A DNA stretch of 64,000 bases from assembly GCA_022511265.1 (NCBI GenBank), contig JAFLRX010000004.1, forward strand, positions 59,249-123,248, in the 5' to 3' direction. Under the pieces are notes generated by a model, which did not search any database, was not told the DNA's origin, and was given only the letters and a program-made list of their open reading frames with translations. Of the stretch, positions 36,808 to 44,305 are shown piece by piece (position 1 is the stretch's first letter; every line of letters starts with the position of its first letter). This DNA comes from Eubacterium sp. GTDB lineage: Bacteria > Bacillota > Clostridia > Oscillospirales > Ruminococcaceae. Position numbers and translations under genes: made by a program.

Positions 36808-38070
36808 TTATATATTTGCTTTCGCTTTGACCGTTCTTATATACTCAAAGTATTCGCAGTTGCCGCCCGCGACGGTGTAGGCGCAGTTGGCGAACAGCAG
36901 GTCGGTCGCCTTGACCTTTTTGCAGAAGTCCACCGCGTTTATCTCGCAATAGCGCAGGTCTATGACGTAGATATTCTCAAACGCCTCGGTCAAAAAAGGT
37001 ATCAATGCGTTGCCGTAGCTTTCCTTAATGACAACAAGATTACGGCCGTTCTTGACGTCGGTCTTTATATGGGTCATCTTGTCGTCGCCGCCGAGGAAGG
37101 TAAGATAATAGCTGCTGGCGTCGCTGACGATGAACAGATTGCCGTCATAGCCGTTGGAATATTTGCGGTCATAATAGCTTGTCTCCAGCTTGGACGCGTT
37201 GGGAGAATAGTACACGGTGTAATCCTCCGGGTCGTTGTTCAGCTTTTCGTCCTCGCTGTAATAATACATCGAACCGACATAGTCGGGGCAGGTGACCGCC
37301 TTGTATTTATCCAGCGGGGAAATAGTCAGCTTTAAGTCCTTACAGAATTTCTCCGCCGCGTAATATGCGCCCAGCGGCATCCAGTGGTGGTCGGTGCGCG
37401 CGTATATCGGCTCGTCGGTGTGAGACTTCAGCACATCGTATACCTTTATGTTGGTTATGCCGGAGCTGGACAGCTCTTTCTCCACATATTCTATCTTGTC
37501 CTTTTGCAGCTCGCTGTAGCCCTTATAATCGTCGGGGTTGTAAAAATCCACCGAGGTGGGTATCACCATCGAGCAGACATTGACCTCAGGCAGTGCCGCC
37601 TGAAATTCCTTTACATTCTCGACATACATATCGCAATATCCGTATGTCCCGCCGAAGAACATTATTCCCCAATAATGGTTATTGATACCCGCCACCAGTA
37701 TCCCGCTTTCGCCTATTTTGCGGTAGCTGTTTATTTTGTCGTTCGGCTTTTCGGTCGCAGGGGTAGAGGAGGTCTCCGGCGCGGTGGTGGTCGCCGCCGT
37801 GGTGGTAAGGCTTATCTGCGGCACCGTCGTAACGGAGGACTCCGATACGGGGGCGGTCGCCGACTCTGACGCGTTTGCCGAGGTTTCCGGCGCGCCGCTT
37901 TCCGTTACCGCCGCAGTCGGCTGCGGTGTGGTGGAAACCACGCTTTGCGGTGTATCCTCCGGCTCCGGCACGCCGCTGAGGTCGTATGTATTGCAGCCTG
38001 AGCCGAGTGCCGCAAAGCCCGCCGCCAGCACCAGTGCCGCCGCGGAATATATTATCTGTCGTTTTTTCAT
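36808..38070 (-). CDS. DHHW-family (permuted SGNH/AlgX-like) lipoprotein 1
   Basis: 420 residues. A signal peptide ends in a lipobox LGSGC (Cys26), followed by a Ser/Thr/Pro-rich tether to about residue 110, then the DHHW domain. The eponymous TDHHWMPLGAYYAA lies at 226-239, and the later IKESYGNALIPF holds a candidate nucleophile Ser351. D-x-H before Ser is the permuted order known from AlgX/AlgJ O-acetyltransferases. It therefore probably transfers or hydrolyses acyl groups on an extracellular polymer. It lies 56 bases before FkbH and is a paralogue of the next gene upstream. Confidence 0.88.
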   Translation of the reverse strand: MKKRQIIYSAAALVLAAGFAALGSGCNTYDLSGVPEPEDTPQSVVSTTPQPTAAVTESGAPETSANASESATAPVSESSVTTVPQISLTTTAATTTAPETSSTPATEKPNDKINSYRKIGESGILVAGINNHYWGIMFFGGTYGYCDMYVENVKEFQAALPEVNVCSMVIPTSVDFYNPDDYKGYSELQKDKIEYVEKELSSSGITNIKVYDVLKSHTDEPIYARTDHHWMPLGAYYAAEKFCKDLKLTISPLDKYKAVTCPDYVGSMYYYSEDEKLNNDPEDYTVYYSPNASKLETSYYDRKYSNGYDGNLFIVSDASSYYLTFLGGDDKMTHIKTDVKNGRNLVVIKESYGNALIPFLTEAFENIYVIDLRYCEINAVDFCKKVKATDLLFANCAYTVAGGNCEYFEYIRTVKAKANI

Positions 38071-38095
38071 AATATCACCGTTTTTATGATAATGA

Positions 38096-38118
38096 ATTGC
38101 GCGGCAAAGCCGCGCAAT
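38096..38118 (-). repeat. Intercistronic hairpin between the two DHHW genes
   Basis: A perfect 10-base stem ATTGCGCGGC / GCCGCGCAAT with a three-base loop, and no T-run after it. It may stabilise or process the mRNA. The AAAG-type loop and flanking TAATGAAT resemble the variable cores of the GTGAATA repeats. Confidence 0.5.
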
Positions 38119-38122
38119 CTGT

Positions 38123-39310
38123 TTATTTTCCTAACAGGTTCTCTCCCATTCTCTCTGCGTTTTCGCCCACGGCAGAGAAGGTACACATAGTAAACAGCAC
38201 ATCGGTTATGCCGTTGTCCTTGACAAAATCAGGTCCGTTCAGGTTGTCGAAGTATCTTACGTCGCAGACGTATATTTCCTCAAAGCCGTCAACAAAGAAC
38301 GGTATCTCGGCATTGCCGTAGCTGTCCTTGAACACGCAGAGTTTTCTGCCGTTTTTGTTTTCGGTCTCTATCTTGACTATCTTCTCATCGCCGCCGAGGA
38401 ACATTGTATAGCTTTCGCCCGGGTCATCCTTGTAGATAAATATGCTGTCAAGGTATCTCGCGCTGTAGTCTTCCTTAAACTCGGTGGTGTAATAGGTGGC
38501 GGTGTAGTCGGTGGAGGGCTTGTAATAGATAAAGGTCTCGGGGTCGTTTTTGATGTCGACGTCATAGCCCGAAAATCTGTACATAGTACCGACAAAGCCC
38601 TCTATTTCTTTCTTTTCGTATTCGTCCAGGTCCTTTATCTCTATCTGTGCCATCTCGCAGAACGCCTTTGCGGCATAATACGCGCCCAGCGGCATCCAGT
38701 GGTGGTCGGTGCGGGTGTAGATGTATTCGTTCTTATGCTCCTCCAACGCGCTGTACGCGTCTACATTGATAATACCCTCAAGCTGGTTCGCAATATTGTT
38801 TATCGAATTGAGATGGCTTGCGTTGTAGGATTCAAACTTTTCGGGCAGATAAAACGCGCTCTGGGTGGGGACAACCATGTTGAATACGTTAACGGTGTCG
38901 CCTACCTTTTTCTTGAACTCGTTAAGGTAAGCGGCGTAATCATCGCCGCTGCCGCCGCCGTAAAAGGATATGCCCCATACATGTCCTTCGGAGTCGGTCA
39001 TCTTCAGCAGACCGTTGGTCTCTACGCCGTCAACGCCCACCAGCTCTTTATCGCCGCTTTCTACCTCGCCGGAGACGTCGCTGTCTTGCCCGCCCGAGCT
39101 TTCTACCGAGGACTCGTCATCCGAGCCGGGGAAAGAAATGATTATATCCCCACTGCCCGCGTCCGAGCTTTCTGTCTGCTGTGTGCTGCTTTCGCCCTGC
39201 GAAGAGCTTTCGGGTACGGATGCGGTGCTGCCGACCGTTTCCTCCGCGCAGCCCGCCAACAGGCTGACGCACAATGCCGCCGCCGTTATTGTCTTTATCT
39301 TTCTATTCAT
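38123..39310 (-). CDS. DHHW-family (permuted SGNH/AlgX-like) lipoprotein 2
   Basis: 395 residues, paralogous to the gene downstream. The lipobox is LLAGC (Cys21), then a Ser/Asp/Glu-rich tether to about residue 90. TDHHWMPLGAYYAAKAFC lies at 201-218 and FKDSYGNAEIPF has candidate nucleophile Ser330. Both proteins also share VVPT and an FLGG(D)(D/E)K-(I/M) stretch. It is expected to be anchored outside the membrane. It is first in the operon, directly behind its own promoter. Two copies suggest two acceptors or sequential steps. Confidence 0.88.
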   Translation of the reverse strand: MNRKIKTITAAALCVSLLAGCAEETVGSTASVPESSSQGESSTQQTESSDAGSGDIIISFPGSDDESSVESSGGQDSDVSGEVESGDKELVGVDGVETNGLLKMTDSEGHVWGISFYGGGSGDDYAAYLNEFKKKVGDTVNVFNMVVPTQSAFYLPEKFESYNASHLNSINNIANQLEGIINVDAYSALEEHKNEYIYTRTDHHWMPLGAYYAAKAFCEMAQIEIKDLDEYEKKEIEGFVGTMYRFSGYDVDIKNDPETFIYYKPSTDYTATYYTTEFKEDYSARYLDSIFIYKDDPGESYTMFLGGDEKIVKIETENKNGRKLCVFKDSYGNAEIPFFVDGFEEIYVCDVRYFDNLNGPDFVKDNGITDVLFTMCTFSAVGENAERMGENLLGK

Positions 39311-39354
39311 AATATATTACTCCTTCAAAAAAGAAAGTTTTTTGCTAATATATA

Positions 39355-39383
39355 AGTATATCACACCGTTTTTTAAAATACAA
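39355..39383 (-). promoter_or_regulatory. Promoter of the DHHW-FkbH-ACP operon
   Basis: Read leftward: TTGTAT, 17 bases, TATACT, about 45 bases before the DHHW 2 start. The operon is therefore separable from the membrane-protein gene upstream. Confidence 0.7.
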
Positions 39384-39420
39384 GAGATTATCACAAAATC
39401 ACACAATTTTCATATTTATT

Positions 39421-40758
39421 CTACAAATTAATCAAATTTTCCTCTTCTTCGCCGCTGATGTTGTACTTACTGTAAATATCGCGGCTGACCACCAGCCCGT
39501 TTTCCAGCAGATATTCCTTTTGCAGATAGTCATAATACGCGCCGGGGCTGATTATGCCGACTACCTTTATAATATCGGTGCCCGCCTTGCTGAGTATGCT
39601 GTCGGCAAGCAGCACACAGTTGGTGCTCATAACGCAGTAGGACTTGAATTTGCCGCTGCGGAATTTATAGAATTTAGCCTTGGTGCCGCCCCACAGTCCG
39701 CTGCAATAGTCCTTAAAGTCGGTGACGGCGGCTTTTTCCCCGCGCTCCAGCGCGCGCTGATACGGCGGCTTCCACCTGTAGACGGAGCTTTTTATCCGCC
39801 TTATCTCGGCGCGGACGCGTTCCAGCTGTTCGTCGGTCAGCCTCAGTCCATAATCAAACACCATCTGCCTGTCGCTGCGGACGCTGAATTCTATATACGG
39901 CTCAAACTCCGACACAAACATCACCCCGTCGCCCAATGCGTTGAACAGACGGGCGGAGCTTTCGTCATAGTTGCCGTAGGACAGCACCTCGCCGTCTACA
40001 TACAGGTCGCAGTGTCCCATTATCCCGACACCGTCGCCGGACACATGGATAAGCACGTGTATGTTGGGCGGGTACTGCTTGTCAAGCTGCTTTTCCTCGG
40101 CCAGCAGCTTTTCAATATCTATCTCGCGCGAATCCAGGCGTTTCTGATAATTCTTTAACGCGCCGAACGGGAAAAAGGTGGAAATAAACAGCGGTAAAGA
40201 TACCCTTATCTTGCGGCGCACCGCGGTCTTGGCGCGGTTGGGCAGTATCTCCCGCACAAAATCCGCCAGCGCGGTCAGCCCGTACAGCACGCAGTAAATG
40301 CCGCTTATCAGCAGCAGCATACGTCGGGTGTAGAACGAGCCGAACAGCATTATCACCCCGAAAATCAAAAACGCGGCAAACGCGAAAAAATCCGCGAAAA
40401 TATCGTCCGGCGGTATTTTGTTTCTCACCGCGGCGATAAAGTCTATCAGCTTTACCGCGGCGTTAAGCAGCAGGTACAGCGAAAACGCCATAGTCAGTAT
40501 GCCCAGCGTCATGCCCGGCAGGAACACAGTCACCAGACCCATCAAAATAAAGCCCAGACCGCTTATCAGCGGTATGCGCCTTTTTTTAACGTATGCTCTG
40601 ATCATCTGGTTCAGCCCGCTGAGCATAATGACCGCGCCGCCGATACGGGCGGCGGGCACCAGCAGAAACCTGCCCTGTACCAGTATAGTTATGCCGAAGG
40701 CTATCAGTCCCGCGCCGAACAGCGCAAGCCATATGCTGTGTATCCGTTCTCTTGTCAT
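39421..40758 (-). CDS. DUF308-like membrane protein fused to a papain-like domain
   Basis: 445 residues. The first 165 form about six membrane helices with an HdeD/DUF308 look. A linker with a charged helix (about 200-228) follows, then a soluble domain with HVSGDGVGIMGHCDLYVDGEV (His249) and later STNCVLLADSIL (Cys381) and ISPGAYYDYL. His before Cys is the order of circularly permuted NlpC/P60-type papain folds, which cut peptide or amide bonds in the envelope. The fusion and catalytic assignment are my inference. No close ribosome binding site is seen; an AAAGGAA lies about 20 bases upstream. Confidence 0.65.
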   Translation of the reverse strand: MTRERIHSIWLALFGAGLIAFGITILVQGRFLLVPAARIGGAVIMLSGLNQMIRAYVKKRRIPLISGLGFILMGLVTVFLPGMTLGILTMAFSLYLLLNAAVKLIDFIAAVRNKIPPDDIFADFFAFAAFLIFGVIMLFGSFYTRRMLLLISGIYCVLYGLTALADFVREILPNRAKTAVRRKIRVSLPLFISTFFPFGALKNYQKRLDSREIDIEKLLAEEKQLDKQYPPNIHVLIHVSGDGVGIMGHCDLYVDGEVLSYGNYDESSARLFNALGDGVMFVSEFEPYIEFSVRSDRQMVFDYGLRLTDEQLERVRAEIRRIKSSVYRWKPPYQRALERGEKAAVTDFKDYCSGLWGGTKAKFYKFRSGKFKSYCVMSTNCVLLADSILSKAGTDIIKVVGIISPGAYYDYLQKEYLLENGLVVSRDIYSKYNISGEEEENLINL

Positions 40759-40795
40759 TTTATACGGTGGAAATAAATTCCTTTCTTTATCGGAT

Positions 40796-40824
40796 TTGAC
40801 TTTTTATATCTTTTATGTTAGAAT
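40796..40824 (+). promoter_or_regulatory. Promoter of the RNase P RNA gene
   Basis: TTGACT, 17 bases and TAGAAT, placing the start at about 40831, which fits the folded 5' end of the RNA. Confidence 0.85.
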
Positions 40825-40828
40825 TAAT

Positions 40829-41175
40829 CCTGCAACTTTATTGCGCGGTCGCGGGGATATTTATCCGTGAGGAAAGTCCGAGCATCACAGAGCAGGGCAG
40901 CTGCTAACGGCAGCCGGAGGCGACTCTAGGGCGAGTGCAACAGAAATATACCGCATCCCTCGTGGGTGTAAGGGTGGAAAGGCGAGGTAAGAGCTCACCG
41001 CGGGACGGGAGACCGCTCCCGCCTGTAAACCCTGTCCGATGCAACGCCGATTGGTTTCGGGATAAAACCGCTTGCTCGGCGGTCCCGGATTAAGGCGGCT
41101 TGAGCCTTTCGGCGACGAAAGGCGTAGATAGATGACCGTACACAACAGAACTCGGCTTATAGATAAAGTTGCGGG
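40829..41175 (+). ncRNA. rnpB: RNase P RNA (catalytic RNA maturing tRNA 5' ends)
   Basis: The universal core is readable: GAGGAAAGTCCGAGC early, GGTAAGAGCTCACCGC in the middle, and ACAGAACTCGGCTTATAG near the 3' end, which form P4 and neighbouring helices. The ends CCTGCAACTTTAT and ATAAAGTTGCGGG pair as P1 and define the limits. About 347 bases is normal. Confidence 0.96.
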
Positions 41176-41253
41176 CATCTGAAGATGCCACGCGTAGCTG
41201 ACGCTACGGTTTTTAGGGCATCTGAAGATGCCACGCGTAGCTGACGCTACGGT
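41173..41253 (+). repeat. Tandem 38-base double-hairpin repeat after rnpB
   Basis: Two identical 38-base units (41173-41210 and 41216-41253) are separated by five bases. Each unit folds as GGCATC-TGAA-GATGCC plus CGTAGC-TGAC-GCTACG. The first unit overlaps the last three bases of P1. Another hairpin and T-run (terminator) follow. Confidence 0.9.
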
Positions 41254-41255
41254 AT

Positions 41256-41292
41256 AATCCGTCATTTTGCAAGGCAAAATGACGGATTTTTT
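41256..41292. terminator. Intrinsic terminator shared by rnpB and folC
   Basis: A 15-base perfect stem AATCCGTCATTTTGC / GCAAAATGACGGATT with an AAG loop and a T-run. The folC stop lies at its edge on the other strand. Confidence 0.9.
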
Positions 41293-42529
41293 ACTTTATA
41301 ATCAGACTTCTCGCTTTTCCCGCCAGATACAGCGAGCCGGTTATCAATGTCAGTCCGTCGGTCTTCGCCTCGGCAAGCGCCTGTTCAAGGCTCTCCGAGG
41401 TGCGGACATGTATATCGTATTCTTTCGCAAATTCCGCCAGCGTATGCGCAGGGACTGCGCCCTCGGCGAAATCCTCCACAAAGGTAACACCCGACAGCGA
41501 CGGCAACAACTCCGCCAGCGCGGCCTGCCAATTTTTGCGCCCCAGCATACCGATTATCCCGTGCTTCGGTTTGTCCGACAAGCCCAGCAGCTGCGCGCAG
41601 GCGCGCATAGCGGGCGGGTTGTGCGCCCCGTCTACTATGTATGTCGCTTGTTCGGTCTTTATATATTCCATACGCGCCGGCAGCCTAGCTTTCTCTATGC
41701 CGACATATATGTCGCTGTATTTCAGCCCCAGCAGCTCGCATACCTCTATCGCGCAGATAAGATTAGCCAACTGGTGTCTGCCCGGCATAACGCCGTGGTA
41801 GTTTTGCGCCTTGTATGTAAAAAACACATCGCTGACATCCATATGCAGCAGCTGTAATCTGCCCGCGTCGGGTATCACAAGACGGCTGCCGCTTTCGCTG
41901 CATTTTTCCGTGATGACCTGCTGCGCCTCGTCCGGCTGGTCGTGCGCGGACACACAGGGCACGGTCGGCTTGATTATCCCCGCCTTGTGGGACGCTATCT
42001 CCCGCACCGTCTCTCCCAGCAGATCGGTGTGGTCAAGCCCTATCGAGGTTATCGCGGTCACAACGGGGGATAAAATGTTGGTGCAGTCCAGCGTGCCGCC
42101 TATGCCTACTTCTATCACGGCATAATCCACCTGCTCGGCGGAAAAATACAAAAAACCTATCGCGCATAGTATCTCAAACTGGGAATAGCCTGTGATATCC
42201 GTCGCGGCAACCGCGTTTTGCACCTTTTCGCAAAGCAGCGCAAAGGCAGGCTTGGAGATGTTCTTACCGTTTATCTGTATGCGCTCTTCAATGCAGGTAA
42301 TGTAGGGCGAGGTAAAACGCCCCACCCGCTTGCCCGACGCACGCAGCGCGCAGGTAATATATTCACAGACGCTGCCCTTGCCGTTGGTGCCCGCAACGTG
42401 TATGGACTTAAAGCCGTCCTGTGGGTCGCCCAGCTCTTTCATCAGCATAATAAAACGGTCAATATCGGTCACCGGAGCGCCTGAGCGGGTAAAGCTGCCG
42501 ATATATTCCATAGCCTGTTCATACGTCAT
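41291..42529 (-). CDS. folC: Bifunctional dihydrofolate/folylpolyglutamate synthase
   Basis: ATP-dependent ligase of the Mur family adding glutamate to dihydropteroate and folates. 412 residues: the P-loop HVAGTNGKGSVCEYI, GKRVGRFTSPYI, AVIEVGIGGTLDCTNIL, SIGLDHTDLLG and, in the C-terminal domain, YIVDGAHNPPAM. Length and order are standard. Nineteen bases separate it from the Nudix gene upstream, so the two are likely co-transcribed. Confidence 0.95.
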   Translation of the reverse strand: MTYEQAMEYIGSFTRSGAPVTDIDRFIMLMKELGDPQDGFKSIHVAGTNGKGSVCEYITCALRASGKRVGRFTSPYITCIEERIQINGKNISKPAFALLCEKVQNAVAATDITGYSQFEILCAIGFLYFSAEQVDYAVIEVGIGGTLDCTNILSPVVTAITSIGLDHTDLLGETVREIASHKAGIIKPTVPCVSAHDQPDEAQQVITEKCSESGSRLVIPDAGRLQLLHMDVSDVFFTYKAQNYHGVMPGRHQLANLICAIEVCELLGLKYSDIYVGIEKARLPARMEYIKTEQATYIVDGAHNPPAMRACAQLLGLSDKPKHGIIGMLGRKNWQAALAELLPSLSGVTFVEDFAEGAVPAHTLAEFAKEYDIHVRTSESLEQALAEAKTDGLTLITGSLYLAGKARSLIIK

Positions 42530-42547
42530 TGTATGCTGTCCTTCCGC

Positions 42548-42964
42548 TTAAATATTCAAATGAGAGATAAAGCTTTTCGCCTTATTGGCGGTCACCTTGT
42601 CGTTGTCGTAATACAGAAAATTGTGCGCCTGATCTATCTCTATCCAGCGTATCTCTGCTATCTCGTCCTCCTGCGGGGTAAAGTCAAAGCTCTTTGCCCT
42701 TGCCACAAAATAAACGACATTTTTCACCGAATCGCGGCGCGGCGAATAGGTAACCACTTCTCTGAAGCCGGGGTCTATCATCACGTCGATGTCGGTTTCT
42801 TCCTTTATCTCACGGGCGGCAGTCTCCTCCTCGGTCTCGCCGTCCTCAACATGACCCTTCGGAAAAGACCAATAGCCGGATTTGATATGCTTTATCAGCA
42901 ATATCTCCGTATTTCCGTGAAACTTCCTGTAAACAATTCCGCCGCAGGATTTTTCCCGTATCAC
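42548..42964 (-). CDS. Nudix hydrolase
   Basis: 138 residues. It opens MIREKSCGGIVYRK and has a Nudix box GHVEDGETEEETAAREIKEETDI (positions about 38-60) with the REIKEE metal-binding core intact. The N-terminal CGGIVYR and the ARAKSFDFTPQEDEIAEIRW segment are typical of the diadenosine tetraphosphate (Ap4A) hydrolase-like group that cleans nucleotide side products. The substrate is inferred only. AAAGGAGAGGGTGAC precedes the ATG. Confidence 0.9.
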   Translation of the reverse strand: MIREKSCGGIVYRKFHGNTEILLIKHIKSGYWSFPKGHVEDGETEEETAAREIKEETDIDVMIDPGFREVVTYSPRRDSVKNVVYFVARAKSFDFTPQEDEIAEIRWIEIDQAHNFLYYDNDKVTANKAKSFISHLNI

Positions 42965-43076
42965 GTCACCCTCTCCTTTCCCTTTCCGAAAAACTGTATA
43001 TATATTTTAGTATATCACTTTTTTTGCGATTTGTCCATAAAAAAGAAAAAGTTTTTTGCGGAATTTCTCGGAAACG

Positions 43077-43108
43077 ACAAAGGCTCTCCCAAAAGGGAAA
43101 GCCTTTGA
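43077..43108 (-). terminator. Probable terminator of the cotJ operon
   Basis: AAAGGCTTTCCC-TTTT-GGGAGAGCCTTT with one bulge, read leftward after cotJC. The T-tract is weak. Confidence 0.6.
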
Positions 43109-43122
43109 TATTATCCGATTTT

Positions 43123-43683
43123 TCAGCACTTTATTTTCGCCTGCAAAATGTCCAGCAGCTCGCCGAAGCGCTGGAAGTGTACCACCTCGCGCTGCCTTAA
43201 AAAGCGTATCGCGTTGGTGACGTCGGGGTCGTCGCACATACGCAGTATGTTGTCGTAGGTCGCGCGTGCCTTCTGCTCGGCGGCAAGGTCCTCGGTCAGG
43301 TCGGCTATCGGGTCCGCCTTAGACTGGAGGTACGCCGCGGTAAACGGCACTCCTGCCGCGCTGGCGGGGTATACGGCGTTCGCGTGGTCGATGTAATAGT
43401 CGCCTACACCGTAGCGGTCAAAGCTGCGCGCACCCTCTCCGGTGGTGAGCTGTGACACGATAGAGCCGACCATTTCTAAGTGCGAAAGTTCTTCGGTGCC
43501 GATATCTGTCAGCACCGCCACCGCACGTTTATCGGTCTGGGCAAAGCGCTGGGACAGATAGCGCATGCTTGCCGCCAGCTCGCCGTCAGGTCCGCCGTAC
43601 TGAGACAGAATATAGCTTGCCAGCCTGGGATTCCTGTTCTTTATAACGACAGGAAACTGAAGTCTTTTTTCAAATATAAACAT
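43123..43683 (-). CDS. cotJC: Spore coat protein CotJC (manganese-catalase family)
   Basis: 186-residue ferritin-like protein. Helices bearing DGELAASMRYLSQRF, GTEELSHLEMVGSIV (Glu-His metal ligands) and DLAAEQKARATYDNIL fit the Mn-catalase/CotJC family, found in the inner spore coat. AGGAGGAGTT precedes the ATG, 9 bases after cotJB. The full cotJA-B-C order is kept, which argues that the organism sporulates. Confidence 0.93.
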   Translation of the reverse strand: MFIFEKRLQFPVVIKNRNPRLASYILSQYGGPDGELAASMRYLSQRFAQTDKRAVAVLTDIGTEELSHLEMVGSIVSQLTTGEGARSFDRYGVGDYYIDHANAVYPASAAGVPFTAAYLQSKADPIADLTEDLAAEQKARATYDNILRMCDDPDVTNAIRFLRQREVVHFQRFGELLDILQAKIKC

Positions 43684-43692
43684 AACTCCTCC

Positions 43693-43944
43693 TTACGGCC
43701 ACAGCCCGTTCAGCCAGTTCCATGTGCAGCCCTCGCCCGCGCTGGTCGCGCGCAGGGGATAGCAGGACGCCTCAAACGCCTGTCTGCATGCCTTTGCCTG
43801 TTTTACCGCCTCGCGGTATATTTCCAGTGCCTTCGTGTCGTCGGGATGTGTGTCGAGATAAAGCTGCATATCCAGTGCGAAAAAGTCCGCCGCAGCCAGC
43901 TGCTGCATCAGCCGCGCGCACTGGGGTGTGGTGTTACCTACCAT
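43693..43944 (-). CDS. cotJB: Spore coat protein CotJB
   Basis: 83 residues, starting at the ATG seven bases after GGGGG. It has the CotJB pattern: a helical ADFFALDMQLYLDTHPDD stretch followed by EIYREAVKQAKACRQAFE and a C-terminal Cys-Tyr-Pro-Leu segment. It overlaps the end of cotJA by 11 bases. An in-frame ATG 18 bases upstream is possible but has poorer spacing. Confidence 0.9.
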   Translation of the reverse strand: MVGNTTPQCARLMQQLAAADFFALDMQLYLDTHPDDTKALEIYREAVKQAKACRQAFEASCYPLRATSAGEGCTWNWLNGLWP

Positions 43945-44116
43945 TGTACAGCCCCCTTTCATATTCTTCGATGGTAATATTAAGCTCGGGGAATATCGTG
44001 CCGTTTTTCAGCGCCGCCTCTGGCGAATACAGTCTGCCCAGCTGCTGAAACGGCACATAGCTGTAGCCGGGACGGAACTTCATCTTCTCGTCATGCCCGC
44101 ATTTTTCGTTGCTCAT
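43934..44116 (-). CDS. cotJA: Spore coat-associated protein CotJA
   Basis: 60-residue protein with the CotJA signature SYVPFQQLGRLYSPEAAL followed by KNGTIFPELNITIEEYERG. It is the first gene of the cotJ operon, with a GAAAGGAGAAC ribosome binding site. A sporulation sigma-E promoter is expected in the 150 bases upstream, but I could not identify one with confidence. Confidence 0.9.
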   Translation of the reverse strand: MSNEKCGHDEKMKFRPGYSYVPFQQLGRLYSPEAALKNGTIFPELNITIEEYERGLYNGR

Positions 44117-44243
44117 AATGTTCTCCTTTCGTTAAATGAGAGTCTGTCTCTCCTCAGCCAAATCGCTTTTGGTCGAATTCAGCGGTTTATTTAGTTTATG
44201 CGTCTGTTCTTATAAGGTTACCGGGCTGTTTTTCCAAAAGGAC

Positions 44244-44272
44244 TTGCAAAAGCCCGCGGATTATGATACAAT
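44244..44272 (+). promoter_or_regulatory. Promoter of the membrane-protein/DacF operon
   Basis: TTGCAA, 17 bases, TACAAT, about 33 bases upstream of the start codon. Confidence 0.7.
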
Positions 44273-44305
44273 AATGAATATATACTGTAATACAAGGAGA
44301 ATAAT

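Noticed and set aside
44117..44243. Sigma-E type promoter for cotJA
   Set aside because: A CATAAACT-like -10 is present but no correctly spaced -35 was found, so I do not call it.
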